Notes: a model not told the origin generated them from the letters alone. A stretch of DNA of 64,000 nucleotides from Metridium senile (GCA_949775045.1 OX459099.1:5377067-5441066), one strand, 5' to 3'; counted from the stretch's first letter, positions 26,404-39,775 are shown. Numbers and translations are program-made.

Positions 26404-27571
26404 TAGGTTTGATCGTGGAATCAGAACCACTAGCTCGAGCAGATTTCTGCAGAATAGAAATCATTTTAGAACTAAAATGCAAGCTAAAAGGGATCATCTA
26501 ACATTACTTCAGCTTTCTCCGCATATAGTAATACTCAAAAGAATAAATAAAGACAAAAACAAAACAATATACTGGTCAACTCGACAGACATTCTTCTTCG
26601 TCCATGTAATAACTTTAAAACGTTCACTGACACTCACGATTTCGTCCAAAATACTACAAACTTTCACCAGATAACAAACACATTTTACAAAATTATATTT
26701 GTTATAGCTTGGTTGGTCAAAATGTAAAAGATTCAAACAACAGAAGGATAATCACAACCAGTTGTAAAGCGATATTTACCCAAAACAGAGAGATACGGTG
26801 AAGTCACAGAGCAGTACCTTACAAACAGAAACGCTTCTAGCAGGTAAATTTACTTTAAAATTCAAAATCGTCATACAGGACTGCCAATTAAATATCAAAA
26901 AATATTCTGAGTCTTTCAGATTTACTTTACATGTTAGGATGGAAAAAATATTTAAAGATGAAAATAGAAAACTTACCACAAACTCTCTTACTTGAACCTC
27001 TTTAGGTCGCGTTTTCATCGACGGCGCTCAGCGTGACGTCATCGAATGAGTTCCTTCAATTTCAGCCAATGGGAAACACGGATTTGGGATTCTTGGCGCT
27101 CAATGAACCACGTGACCATAAATCCCGCCTACTTGACACCTTATTTGGGACTTTTATTTCTATTTTTGGAAGCTTCCCTGGTCGTCATTAGAAACGAAGA
27201 ATTTACCAAAGGAAGACCGCTCATAAATTGTCATTATTTTTTAGCGATTTTCTTGATTTTTTAGCAATATTGTTTTACATTTCTAACGAATGTTGATCTT
27301 ATTTAATAAGAACATTTGAAATTAACGAATATTAAATAAAAATTAATTAAATAAATAATAGAATAAAATTTGTAACACCGTAACTGAAAAATGTAGCCCT
27401 TCGTGGGAGTAAAATATTTTTTACCGTGTTACAAATTTCATTATATTACCTATCGTTTATATCAAACACCGGCGCAGCCTATTACCAGTTTACTCGCTAG
27501 TTTCCAACAACCTCGTTCCCAGGGCCCTCTCCCTTCGCTTTTAGGTGGCGCGGGAAATGGTTGAGTTTCCA

Positions 27572-27622
<51 letters not shown>

Positions 27623-27897
27623 TAGTAAATCAATTAATCAATCAATCAATCAATACTGAACCAAAAAATACAATGAGCAGCAATGATCACAGATTATCAA
27701 AGCTATATACTGAATTGTAAGAACGTTGTCATGACTTTTGTAATTTAGTGGAAAAGGATTTAATTAAAAGACAAAAGAAAATCACTCAAGCTCAACGGGA
27801 ATAACAAAAGGAAGAGTTCACTTGAGTAATCTCCTTTTGTCTTTTAATTAATTCCTTTCTCGCTAAATTACAAAAGTCAGGACAACGTTCTTGCAAG
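26404..27897. repeat. Segmental duplication, copy of block 3 with duplicated SIN3 promoter
   Basis: Near-identical to 18576-20104. The non-coding exon donor is at 26977, with CRE 27034-27041, CCAAT 27066-27070 and E-box 27109-27114 all preserved. A GATATAAACGATAGG-type MITE is at 27355-27513, the CAAT array at 27573-27653 and an inverted-repeat MITE at 27715-27897. Confidence 0.9.
27034..27114 (-). promoter_or_regulatory. Duplicated SIN3-type promoter
   Basis: CRE, CCAAT and CACGTG are unchanged relative to 19247-19333, pointing into the partial SIN3 duplicate. Activity is not shown by sequence alone. Confidence 0.45.
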
Positions 27898-27898
27898 T

Positions 27899-29105
27899 AG
27901 GTGTATATTAACAAAGCTATTTAAGTAGTGTTTACAACATGAGCGGCCGTGTTGTATCGGCAGATACAATCGCAAGCCGAAGGCGCGCGATTGTATCGCC
28001 GATACAACACGGACGCGAATGTTGTAAACTACTTAAAAAATGTCTAGGTAAGCTCTTTCATATTTGACCAAAATTTTCAAGATTAAAATAAATTTTGCCG
28101 TAAAATTACCAGTTAAAACTTATGCAAATCAGGATATACAACACAAGTGTTGTATCAGATTTACAACACTCGTCATGGTCATGCATGGTTTCTTTTGAAA
28201 ATGTCTCATTAATTATTCATTCATTCATTCATGAATTTTTTAAAGATATATACTTCATGAGCCTGCGTACCTGCCCTTATAGGGTAAGGAGGAAAGGAAG
28301 GGCCTGCAATCACCCCCTCCCTCCCCCATTAATATTTAGCCTATCAGACGTCAATCGTGTGTCAAACGTGTTATAAGCCAGCCAGTGGACGACTATCCAC
28401 CCCCACAAGGAACCGAGCATTTGAATTTGATTGGGAAGAGGGGGAGGGGAGGGGGGTCAAAAGATTGCGCGATATTTCATTCTAAGCTTGCTCGTTAGAT
28501 TTTGGTGTATTTTACGTTGTATGATGTTTTTGCAGGATCACGACCTTGCTCAAAATTTAACAGTTCCACCCACCCGGCCGTGCATCAAATATGATAAGGT
28601 CCACACGGACCTGAGAAAAACTACAATAGTACAAAAGATCGAACACAAGCTTTAGGCCAATATTAAAACCAAAACAATTGCTCCGGATATAAGAAGAAAG
28701 TAACACAAACAAGACTATTATATGCAATGTCAAAATAATTAATTATTATGTCAATAAAGATAATCTTATTTACACTATTATGTACATAAATATGTGACTG
28801 TAACACAACTTTATATAAGTTCCATGTAATGTCCCATAATGCTGTTCGCAATGGTCACATGACTGACTGTTTCATTTACAATATATATTTACAAAATTTA
28901 ATATGAAAGTGATGACGAATGGCGTAGAATATTTTTAAACCAAATCCATATGTTCATATTTACAAATCGGTGAGGTTCTGTCTTGGTACAGTACTTGGTA
29001 CTTTCAAATGGAATATTCATTGTGACTATAGCATCAGTTGTCATGGATATCTTCCATATCAAGAGTAAATATTTTCTCAGTCTCACTATGATAACAGTTG
29101 CGTAT
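27899..29105. repeat. Segmental duplication, copy of block 4 lacking both LINEs
   Basis: Collinear with 20432-23068 but carrying the empty sites of both LINE insertions. It ends near ACAGTTGCGTATAGAGTGG. Confidence 0.85.
27924..28240 (+). mobile_element. MITE with nested GTTTACAAC inverted repeat, full copy
   Basis: Inner hairpin 27930-28029 (GTTTACAACATGAGCGG to ATGTTGTAAAC), with an inner pair TTGTATCGGCAGATACAATCG and its inverse. Absent from the parent at 20458, so it inserted after the duplication. Same family as 1-278. Confidence 0.7.
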
Positions 29106-29697
29106 AGAGTGGTAATATATTCATAGTCACTATTGGTAACTGTTACCATAGATTCTTCCCATAATAAGGTGGCCCGGATTATACATTGTCACCATTGTCA
29201 CATTGTCACAGATTTATTCCGTATAAGGAGGTGGTGGATCGTGCCTTGATGACCCTGTGTTATAGTTGATACAATAGTCTCTGCGTGGAACTGGGTCCAA
29301 GTCTACTACGTAATGCGAACACGTGTGTTGTCGTGCGCATGCGCTTTGAGATTCACGTCTTGGTTGAGATTCCCTTCTTGTTTGTGTGTTGGACGCACTA
29401 CTTGTTGACGCATGTGTAGTAGAGGAACTTGCAGCTTCTATTATATCCGACTCGGAGCAACTGAGTGTGAGGTTGGTTTGGGAGGTCTGGGACTGGCGTG
29501 ATATCGAGTCTATCTTTCCATCGCCTTCATATCGTGATCGGTATGATAAACGCTGTAGAGAAAATAAGTGACTGCAATAAGGATGATGTCGATCACAAAT
29601 AACTTTATCTTAACTAATTAAAAAGTTCAATTGTAAATATGCATATAGATTCGTGATCACACAACAGCTAGTTATTACGTCAGTATTGTAAGGATAC
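29106..29697. other. No gene recognised
   Basis: About 0.6 kb of ordinary sequence beyond the duplication. A 61-codon plus-strand open frame at 29386 shows no recognisable features. Confidence 0.4.
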
Positions 29698-29875
29698 AGT
29701 AATAGACCACGTATAAGAACCTGAATTTTGCAATTTAGCCTAAATAGGTTCTTATAAGGTTCTTATACTAATGGTACTTAAACCTTAATAGGTTCTTATG
29801 TGGAGGGGGCTTAAAATGAAAATTTTAGCCTAACAGGTTCTTATAACCCAGGTTCTTATACGTGGGCTATTATTG
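29698..29875. mobile_element. MITE, CAGTAATAG..CACGTATAAG family, copy 2
   Basis: CAGTAATAGACCACGTATAA pairs with TTATACGTGGGCTATTATTG. Internal AATAGGTTCTTAT and TGTGGAGGGGGCTTAAAATG are shared with 9031-9198. Confidence 0.75.
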
Positions 29876-30094
29876 TATTCATGCATTCAGTTTGTAATTC
29901 TTAAGCCGTGTGATCTATCTAGAATACACTGAACTGCATGAATACGGACTTGACCCGCGCGCGGTGACTTGGTTTTTGTCAAAGAGGATGAAAGAGGATT
30001 CAGTGGTAGACACTTCCAACAAAAAAATCGCAAAAAATACGTTATCATTAATAAGTGTATAGTGAGTTATCATTGAATTGTAGATGAAGTTTTA

Positions 30095-33000
30095 TTATAC
30101 CTTAGATTTGCTATTACTGCGACACATCAGAAGGCACTCCATAATACCAGCCACCAAACACAAAGCAAGTCCTGCCCCATAAACACCACTAATACCATAC
30201 ACCATATTCTTCAAATCAAACTGTACTACTTTGCAGTTGTTGGTTCCTCGGAAAATGTACGAGACTTGTCGGAGATCACTTGAGAAGAAGCACCGGCATG
30301 AGAACTCTTTTGGAAAGTACTGGCATTTTTCGAAACTTGAGAGCATTGGGGCGACATTGGTTAGAGAGAAGACGGCGCCAGCAAAACAAAGAAGACTTGC
30401 TGCTACAGTTGCCATAACAGATATGATGACCTGAAAATGAACATAAAAAATAAGAATGGATGGAGCAAGAAATAGCATATAGTGAAATTGATTCGAAATA
30501 AGTTATATCAGTTATGAGGGTGAAAATTCACCAGTTAAAAATTTCACGCCTCTTTTCATTCCTAGTCATATTATTATAAACCAATGATGTCCTTACCAGT
30601 CCTCTCGGTCTTTTCTTGAACATGACCATACATAATAGACCATTTGCAGCCATCTGGCAAATAAAAAAATCTCATATTAATTTGAATACAAAGGATATTT
30701 ACATAGAGGTTGTGCCTATTTATAAGATAAGCTGAACTTGGCGCCCAATTTTTCCATAAATACGCAAACAATGACGATTATCTATTATTTTTCAATACAA
30801 ATAGATAATCATTTATTGTTTGCATAGGTGGCGTTCTTTGATTGACGTCCCATTTTCAGTTGGAGTCAATGGAAGTTTTTCAAATAGTTTTGGCGCCAAA
30901 AACGTTTTGCGTCTTTGACGCGCGCGCGTCCGCATAGTTTTTCCCGCCAAAAGAGTTCCACTTTACACTGCCAAGTGATGGTGATTAGTTTTGATGAATA
31001 GATAGAAAAGTTGAATGGTGTAACAAAACTTCACTAATCACCCCCTAAGGTTGGCACGCGGCAACAATTAGGAGTGACGTCTTGTAACACGTGTGGGTCA
31101 TTCAAGCAAACAACGTACAGGGCAATCGCCATTGTTGTTCCGTGTGCCCTATTTGTAAACAACCGTTATGTAAAAAATTACTTCAGTTCTCCCTGAATTA
31201 AAATTGTGCGACGAAACAAATTAGAATTGTAGCGTTTTAGAACAGTTAACAATTTGAAAGGACTTTGGGTACAATTGAGTGAATATTTAGGATGGAACAG
31301 TTTCAACGAAGTTGTGTCTCCTACCGAGTTTGACACGCGCGCTGTTCAAATGTAATTGAGACAACGAAAGTTAAGGCAAAACCAACTTCGGTACAAAGTT
31401 TTCAGTTCAAAGTTTAAAAACACATAGAGGTAAACTGGCAATTCTTTTGAGATAAACTTTATATACGATGGTTGTAACGTTGCACAAAATCGTCTTTTTG
31501 ACTATTATCTCTTTGAACTCTTTTCAAAAGTAACAAAGAAATAACAGGAAAATTTCGAAATAAAGACAACTAGGGTTTCTTAAGTGATAAATACCATGCC
31601 AGATGTATTTAGTTTAAAAAGGTTTAGCACAGCTGAAAACTATAAGTTCTTTGATAAAGTCTTTCATCATTGTGTCCTTTCAAAAGCACCTTTGAGTAAT
31701 TGTCTTTGTTGTCTATAATATTCAGGAATCTTTTCAACTATTGTGCATAAGGTCATCCACAATTAATTCCAGTTCTTTATACACAAAGTAAACATTAGCT
31801 GCGGTCATTTGATTGGCCAGTTAGATGAATAAAAGTTCTAAAAAGTTTGAATGGATCAAAAAGGAAGCTCGAACAATAGAAACAACAATTTTTCAATTTA
31901 GCCTCCCTTTGTCCTTCGTTTGATTTGACAACAGATTTTCTTAGCAAACAAACTTGTTGAAATATCTAACTAAAAGATAAAATATTTATGACATCAAACC
32001 AGCAAAGTATTTGTTGGAGTAAGAGAGATATGAGATATGTATATATTTTTCTAAAAAAGTCGAATTCCTATAGTTGTTTTCATTGGGGCGTTCCTTGTTG
32101 CAGGCCACGCTTTGTATTAATGCAGGTAAACAAAAGCTTTTGATCTCGGCACGTGTTTGTGATTGATCGACTAATGCTTTATCGTGGCTGCTTTTCGAAA
32201 AAACAGTCAGTCAGTGATCCACACCAAAGATCATCCTGAAATGTTGATCCTTTCCATTCAATACTGTCCGTTTTTATCTGTTTTTGAATTTTCAAAAGCT
32301 TAAAAGTATTCGCTAAGGGTTTCCGCTGTTCAAGCACAACTAGTGTACCGCCACGCGCCGAGTTTGCGCAAATTTACTTTTCAAAAAAAAGTTTGCTCAA
32401 AACAGCAATTTGTAAAAAAAACTATGAAAAAGCTATCTTAAATTACTTAAATTTAGTTTCAACCTTCAGTTATGATAACCATTTCCTTTCCTAATTCATT
32501 TTTCAAAAGAATAATATTTTTATGAATAACCTTTCTTGAAGGAGCTTAGCGCGCGTGAATTTTGATCCCAGCATCTATTTACTTAATTTCCAAGTATTTG
32601 CATATGATCTTGTTTGAATTTACAACTGAAAATTGCTACATTAATTTTCCAGTCAATTTAATCCTAAAATACATATAAATGCTGTAATTATATAAAAAGG
32701 CCAATATCTGATAAAGTTCTGAGTATGCCCACTACATTATTATGAAAAAAAAAAAAAAACTGGAACTACGTCTGTTTCAGTTCCATGAAGTTCGACATTT
32801 TTAAAGTGTTTTAAAAGACTTTGTGTTTTTGTTTTGTTATTTTTTAGGGACAAGTGACCTCGTGATGTTTGGGTTTGTTGTGTGACTGTGTTTTGCAACA
32901 TTGAGCATCATACAAAATCAAAGTTAAGTAACGAAACGCGAAAAATAAAGACTTACCACTCCTCCGGTTATGTAACAGGGAAACGTATTCTGTGTAAGTG

Positions 33001-33223
33001 TCACCGATGTTGTTATTTTTCGTAGGCTAAAATGAGCCATGACAAGCAAAGATCCTACAGCAAGTAGGGCAAATCCAACGATGAAAAGAGAAATATACTT
33101 TTTTCCACAGCAGCAGCATTTTGATGGCTTCTTTTCACGTGCAACAGTCATGTCTTTTGGTCGTATTTGGATGATGTGTTCGGCCGTGTCCTTCGATGAA
33201 GTCTTCGATTTCTTGTTGGACAT
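30095..33223 (-). CDS. Four-transmembrane protein, possibly CD20/MS4A-like, 3 exons
   Basis: Exons 32957-33223, 30597-30653 and 30095-30430, all joined in phase 0 by good splice sites, give 219 residues. The ATG at 33221-33223 is used; an upstream GTG at 33238 is not a plausible start. A lysine-rich cytosolic N-terminus ends in a Cys cluster (residues 36-39), possibly palmitoylated. Membrane segments lie at about 43-67, 81-101, 108-131 and 184-210. The long loop between segments 3 and 4 holds Cys at 144, 153, 155 and 174. Topology and the short TM1-TM2 loop fit the CD20/MS4A-type tetraspan group, but claudin- or sarcospan-like families are alternatives. The final codons overlap a possible donor (AAG|GTATAA), so a further exon cannot be excluded. 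Confidence 0.7.
30654..32956 (-). other. Intron 1 of the four-transmembrane gene
   Basis: About 2.3 kb without other genes that I can support. A small inverted repeat lies at 30764-30826 (GCAAACAATGACGATTATCT and its inverse), and an A-run at 32744-32759. Confidence 0.5.
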
Positions 33224-33239
33224 TTTGTTAGCGTTCACC

Positions 33240-35340
33240 TTGATCGAGTTTGCTTGAGTTGTTTATACTGCGCGTACTACAGTAGAATGACCTCTGAGAA
33301 AACTGCCGGGAATTGGTAACAAAAACTTCCAAACTGTTCCCAATGTTGTTAATTTCGTTATGATCAATCAAGTTCCTTTTTGATCAAGTATTCGATGATT
33401 ATTCTTTAGAATGATGCTAGAGCTCTTCGCGACGTTCCTTCCAGGGCTATTCGATTGAAGTATTGAGTATGCATCCCGCAGTACTAAAGTGTGGCAGTAA
33501 TTTTACTATTGTGACGTCATATGGCATTGACAACTTCCCTGCACTTGAATGGCTTTTTTCTACACTTGGATGGTTTTCTGGGTGAATGGCGCCAAGCTAT
33601 TTTTGCATACATTATTCTGTGTCACTAAATAAACTAATTAGCATAACAAATGAAGTTTTTGTCTGTGTTCGAGTACTTATCAATACAAGTGACCGATTGG
33701 AGCAGGTATGACATGAAAACAGATGATCTTTCGTTCGAAATCATGTGTTCTAGAAGAACTGATCAACAACTTTAAACAAACTTTTCGAACTCAGTATCAC
33801 TCCCTTATCCCATACAAAACCATACAAAAAATTGTGACTCATATCTCCTTTTGTTAAGTATCAAGCTAAACCTTTATTATGATCATGGTCAGAGTGATCG
33901 AAGTTGATCTTTTGGTCGAGAGAGTGGTGTTGATATGCAGGTAGTCACACAAGCCATTGAAAGAACTTGTTGATTTCACCTGTTTTGGCCAAGCAACAAA
34001 CTTGTACTACACATGTGCCATGTGCCGAACTTACTTTGAGAAAGAAATCCATCAACCAACCAATAGCAATCGAGATCAACACCTAGAAAAAAAAGCCGAG
34101 AACAAAATAGCCTTGGCACAAATGTCAAGGGACAAAATGAGACACGTTTACAGCTATTATCAACCAGTTTATAAAGTACATAATACAGAGAGAAGATACA
34201 ATAAATTAATGTAGTGGAATCATAACAGAAAAAGAGTTCATCAAAATGTACATTGTTTACGGTCCGTAACATTTCGGATACTATAAAAAGCTACATGATT
34301 AAATCACTCTCGTTTTGGAAACAGGGCGTTGAAAGAGATACAAAAAATATCATTATTCAGTTAAACTGAAATATTAACGAGATATTCTGCTTTCCTTGTA
34401 TTATATGTATTATGTATTATATCGTATATTATATCTTGCATGGCAGTTGGACCAAGTTAGAAATTTTTTTTTAATTTTGTTCTAACTTGGTCCAACGCCA
34501 AGATATAATATAAATTTTATCGTGAACGTTCCTTTCATACATGATCGTGAATACCGGGAAAAAAGTTTACACCGATTACTTTCATTTGCCCTGTATATGT
34601 AGTATGTATATTGTGGTTGTATGACCTACTATCCCCTAAATATTGCACCAGTAATTGTGGACCGTGCAGTATGGATAGATCAGACCACTAGACCACATAC
34701 ACTGTGAACTTCATAACCTACTCCGGCTCTCTTCGCTTTACATGCAGGCAAGGTTACCTCACTACAACAGCGCTATAGCTTATACGCCATTTATCGTGGC
34801 CCCTCAGTGTAGAAAGAACAAGTCATATACATATATATATCCCATCTCACTTTTTGAGTTACGAAAGTAAAGTTTGAGCGAAATACCGCCGAAGGCTTTG
34901 TCAGAATAGATATAGGAATACAAAATTGCGCAAAATACAGTGAAACCTGGTTTAAGTATCAGCATAAAATATACAGTATTGTCTAAGTAGTTATCTATCT
35001 ATTTTTGTGATTAACCTGTCATATACACAGACACGTGCTTGAAGCTCGTGCATGGCCTTAGCGGGAAACAGCGTTCGTGGGTGGTACGTTTTCGCGCAAA
35101 AACTTACAAAAACATAGCGATTAAAATGACTGGTGTTTTTGCTCTATTGTAACATGACATAATAAAACCGTTTTGTACTAATCGGTGTACAAAATAAACT
35201 TTCGCGAAGCCAAAGCTACGAAAGCCTTTTGTTTTTGCGTTAATCGCTAGCTCGCGATGTATCAACTTTTTTTGTCTGTTTGGATAAGACTTTTGTCCTC
35301 TTCTTTTTTCTTCCGTCTTTTCTCTCCCTTTGTAATCTGC
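33240..35340. other. Intergenic, upstream of the four-transmembrane gene
   Basis: Contains the putative promoter side of the minus-strand gene but no clear TATA box. A hairpin at 34436-34512 pairs TTGGACCAAGTTAGAA with TTCTAACTTGGTCCAA. Short open frames look random. Confidence 0.4.
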
Positions 35341-35350
35341 TTATTCGATC

Positions 35351-35655
35351 ACAACAAATGTCAATACTAAAACATCATTGACTGAGAAAGTTCATGCAAA
35401 AGCTCAATCCTCGAAACGATTCGGTTCTTATAGCGATTCATGCTACCTTAAATTAATGCACAACAAATATCAGTCAATAGTAAAAGAAAGAAATCATTAA
35501 GGGGTTCCCTCAGTTAGCAAAAGCTAAAACTTCTAAACGTCGGTTCTTATTGCGATTCATGCTACCTTAAATGCACAACAAATGTCAGTCAATAGTAAAA
35601 GAAATCATTGAGGGGTTCCCTTAGTTAGCAAAGGCTCAAATCTCTAAACGATTTC
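35351..35655 (+). repeat. Tandem repeat, about 2.7 copies of a 110-115 bp unit
   Basis: Units start ACAACAAATGTCA, contain AATAGTAAAAGAAA and GGGGTTCCCTCAGTTAGCAA, and end GCGATTCATGCTACCTTAAA. The first unit is the most diverged. Confidence 0.8.
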
Positions 35656-38420
35656 TTTAAGTCGCTCCAATGAGAAGGTATATTATTTCTACCTATAATG
35701 CGCTGACTGGATTTTTTTCATACTTGTTTTGTTTTTGATTTCAGATAAGAAGCCGACTACAAGACTGCCAAAAGATCAACCTTATCGTTGTTTTTTTTTG
35801 TTTTTGTTCATATCATACATTCTTCTCAAATAAACTTTTGTGTGAAAACGTGTTTCAGTTACTGTATTGTAACACCGTCAACAAATCAGTGACCGTTGTG
35901 TTATCACATCCTGACTGTTTTGTAAATATATACTTTTTCATGCAGGAAATAAACTAAAAACAAGCGTGAATTATCATGGAATGGATGTTTATTTGTGATA
36001 TCGTATATAGTCTTCCCTTGCTATGTTGCTCTCAAATTCACTAAATATATTCCCACGTAAAGGATTTGTAGCAAGTCTGTGTGAAAAAGAAGGCTTATTT
36101 AATGATTGAAAGCTTTGTGTTGAGCTGGAGTGATTATTCAATTTGCTTTACCAAATCCCAAATCCTTAAAATAGACGAGACATTGAGACGGGAGACACAG
36201 CTATAAACAAAGTTATTTGATTTGAGAATGCCTGATAAAATACAACTCAGTAATTAAGCTGTTTCTTGATCTCGTCCCTGATCCGTCTTGATGCGTTTGT
36301 TGACAAAAACAACAACTTTAAGTCCGCTCACAGATTTTGCGGGAAAATTATCTCAGAATTAATACAGTATCATTGGCGCCATGCAAAGATGGTCTGAGCA
36401 ATTTACAAATGCTGTTAAGTACTGCATGTATGTGCATTAGACATCGGTTAGAGAAAAGAATTGAGAAAAAGGACTTACACTTTCTGTTTATGGTGATCTG
36501 TAATCCCAGTGAGGACACTCCGTGAACACTTTTTTGGTTCCTTTTTTTTTAACCCACATCCCATGAGCGAATAGATTAGAAATAAGATTTATTATGAACA
36601 CTTAGTGTATTTGAACTCACTGCTTCATTTTAGAGGTTTTGAAGCAGTAGAAGGTTCAGAAAAAGTCAAGTGTTCACGGTTCGAGTATCCTCACTGTAGC
36701 TTGATTGGAGGAATTTAGTGTCAGAGCAGTCGAAAGACCTCGAAAGATATCTAAAATATAAAAGAAAGTACTGAGTTCATCTAATCTCAAAAATCTTTAT
36801 TATTTCACAGTCTACTGAATCCATATTTCCAAAATTGAACAGTCGAGATACTATCACTACAGTCATAAATCTCTGCTAAGCGTCGTTAAAAAACACGTGG
36901 TCGTATCAGATAACGCGGGAAAATCGGGACGGGGGGTTCATCAAAACCATAAACATTCATGTATCGATCCCCGTTTAATGTTAGTCCAGAGATGGACCCA
37001 ATTTTCGCAAAAGATATATTCTTTTTTAAGCGCGTGGACTTATGGTTCTTTTGAGAGAGTTCAGTGCTTTCTATCGATGTTTGATAGCATAAAATAAAAA
37101 GTGGGTCCAGCTCTGGAATAGTTTGTTGGTAGTCTTTTTGTTTGTGAACTGTTCGATTATTTTAAAAGTTTGTTTGAATACTGAAGATAGTTGTGTGCGT
37201 GTACGTTTTGGCCCACTTGATGTTTCTTTAGTTTCCTATCAGTACCAGTAGAAGTTAAAACGGTGATTAGTAAATGATGCCGAATAACGGGGAATTGTAT
37301 GGACTAATTATAGAATTTTGAGAGGTAGCTATGCCTTTCTACGAAGCAAGATGAACGGCGAGCTTGCACCGATGATAGAAACCTTTTTGATTCATATTTT
37401 TCTATCATTGCAAGCTCATCATTCGTCAAACTCCGAAGAAAAGGCACGGCTATATTTTTCAAAATGGCGGCGGTTTTGGTAGGAATCAGATGAACCAAAA
37501 GTCATTTATGTTATGATTTCAGTCACGCAAGAAAACAAGTGCTAGTGCTAAAGCCATGGATTTATCTGTTACACCCCTCAGTAAAGTTTAAAGTTGATCA
37601 AGAAAATGAAATCATACCATCTACTTCAACACATATCTGCACTGAAGAGAGATATCCATATCGTGAGGAAACGCTATTTGCTTGGCTTTCAGTTGAGTTC
37701 GTGACCAGAAAGACAGTCACGCAAAAAGACCAACATTAAAACAAATTAAGTTAATTGATTATGCCCAATGGTGTTATTGAAATGACCGCTAATGAACGGC
37801 CAATATGCCACGAGCAAATTGAATTGAACTGACGCCAGAGACGTTCTTGCTCCGCAATTAGTGCTAAATCTCGTACAAGTTTTATTCATTATAATCAGCA
37901 AAAAAACATGTCTAGGTAACTGACAAATATCTACGATTATCGACTGATCAGTAGAGACTAACATTGAATAAGTCCCCCCAAACGCAGGATCAAGCGCCGT
38001 GTAATGAAGCAATCGATCAATACATACGTTTTAATTAAAATTACTCCCGTGATCACTAACTTTCCCATATGTTTTTTATTTACAAACTCTATTTGACTTA
38101 GAAAACGTTACAGCTGATTCTTTGATCTTGTACAACACCATGCATCCATGCAGTCATCCACAAAGCAGACAATACTGAACATGACAACGGGGCGTGGCGG
38201 GTACCTGTTAGTGACATGGTGTGCTATAACCTTTACTATTGCCTTTTAGCGACTTTAATTTTGCCGCTCAGTTTTGTTTGGAATCACCTGTTATGATCAT
38301 GTGTTCGAATGGTGGTTTATTGATCGATGACAAATGATAGTTGTGTAAATTCAAAGCTGTTTAAAAAAAGAAAACACAAAAAGGTTTGTTGTGATCGTGT
38401 TGAGGTAAGGGCGGTACGAT
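35656..38420. other. Intergenic, no gene recognised
   Basis: AT-rich. It holds a diverged GAGCTTGCAATGATAG-type MITE at 37318-37474. Open frames of 60-88 codons lack domain or splice support. Confidence 0.4.
37318..37474. mobile_element. MITE, diverged relative of 1359-1570
   Basis: GAGGTAGCTATGCCTTT pairs with AAAGGCACGGCTAT near the ends. Inner GATGATAGAAACC and TTTCTATCATTGCAAGCTC match the inner arms of the element at 1359. Confidence 0.5.
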
Positions 38421-38426
38421 CATTTA

Positions 38427-38572
<146 letters not shown>

Positions 38573-39027
38573 AAAGCTGTTATTACAGTTATATTCAAAT
38601 GATTTTGAAAAATGGATTCAAGTTGAGGCTTTCGGGACAACTCTTTGTTTTTGCCCAATATCAATCCATATCATCCATTGTTTGAAAACATTTGCATTCT
38701 ATTCATCAAACATGCCATGTTTTAGCCGTGGGAACATTGAAATATAGTTGTACACTTTATATATTGTAAACGTTACAAAGATGATGCAGTTATATAGCAG
38801 ATTGAGACTGACAACAACAAAAAGCACACCGCCGCTATAGTATATATATGCCGCATATTTAGCCTGTTATATGTTATTTCCTCAAAATCATTTAAAAGGC
38901 ACCAAAGAGTTGGTTTTTGTATCAAATTCAGGGTAACACTTTAATGAATTTTTACTGTCCAAAGCTAGTTTAAGTCGAAGATAACTTGAACATAAACACA
39001 GCCCGACAGCTCAAGGACAATGAGTAG

Positions 39028-39326
39028 ATACACCTATTTAAAAAATGGTTGTCGCAATCAAAGCTACAGTCTACTCTCTGAAGCCTGCAAAGGATGTCGG
39101 TATTTCTTCTCTTGTTATCGATTTATTCATAGTATATTTTGGTTGTACATGTTTGTGTTATATGAACATATCAATTTGCTGCAGTGGTGGATGATGAAAC
39201 AAATATTTCTTTAAAAACCGTGAAATAAATAACAAATTATGTTCATATTACCGACATCCTTTGCAAGCTTCAGAGTGTGGACTGTATAGCTTCGGGTGCG
39301 ACAACGATTTTTGAAATACGTGTATA
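39028..39326. mobile_element. MITE, TACACCTATTT-terminus group
   Basis: ATACACCTATTTAAAAAATG pairs with ATTTTTGAAATACGTGTAT. The arms continue through GTTGTCGCA and GCAAAGGATGTCGGTA for about 85 bp. Confidence 0.75.
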
Positions 39327-39667
39327 AAAACACGCGCGGTTGTTAACCATGTTATCTTTTAGGGTTTTGAGAATGATCTCATCTTCAGTAGTCTTATATG
39401 TGGTAGGTCATGGCTATGAATTATGTTTGTAAAACATGTTTGACGGCAATCCAGAGTAAAGCATTTGAATCTGACTTCTACAATCTAGGCAAAAACTATT
39501 GAGAAACGTTTCCTTTACCTTCACCTTTAAACTATATCATTTTCAAAATGCACACGCATTACGGTAAAGACGAGTGTCCCTTTTTAGTGACTGGCCGGGC
39601 CGAAAAATACAGGAAAACAAACATCAAATAAATTGAGCATCAACGCCATACCAACCAATACAAACCT

Positions 39668-39764
39668 AGCCTGCGTAAACAGACCCTTATTAGCGCTCGA
39701 AACATCTCCCGCCTTGTTGGCGGGAGACGTTTCGAGCGCTAATAAGGGTCTGTTTACGCAGGCT
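39668..39764. mobile_element. 97-bp near-perfect foldback element with 11-bp TSD
   Basis: Two 46-bp arms, AGCCTGCGTAAACAGACC onward, differ at one position and are separated by TTGTT. AATACAAACCT flanks it on both sides (39657-39667 and 39765-39775). An 11-bp target duplication is typical of Mutator-like (MULE) insertion. Confidence 0.9.
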
Positions 39765-39775
39765 AATACAAACCT

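Noticed and set aside
33221..33238. GTG at 33238 as the start of the four-pass membrane protein
   Set aside because: Animal nuclear genes start at ATG; the ATG at 33221-33223 is in frame and begins a sensible N-terminus.
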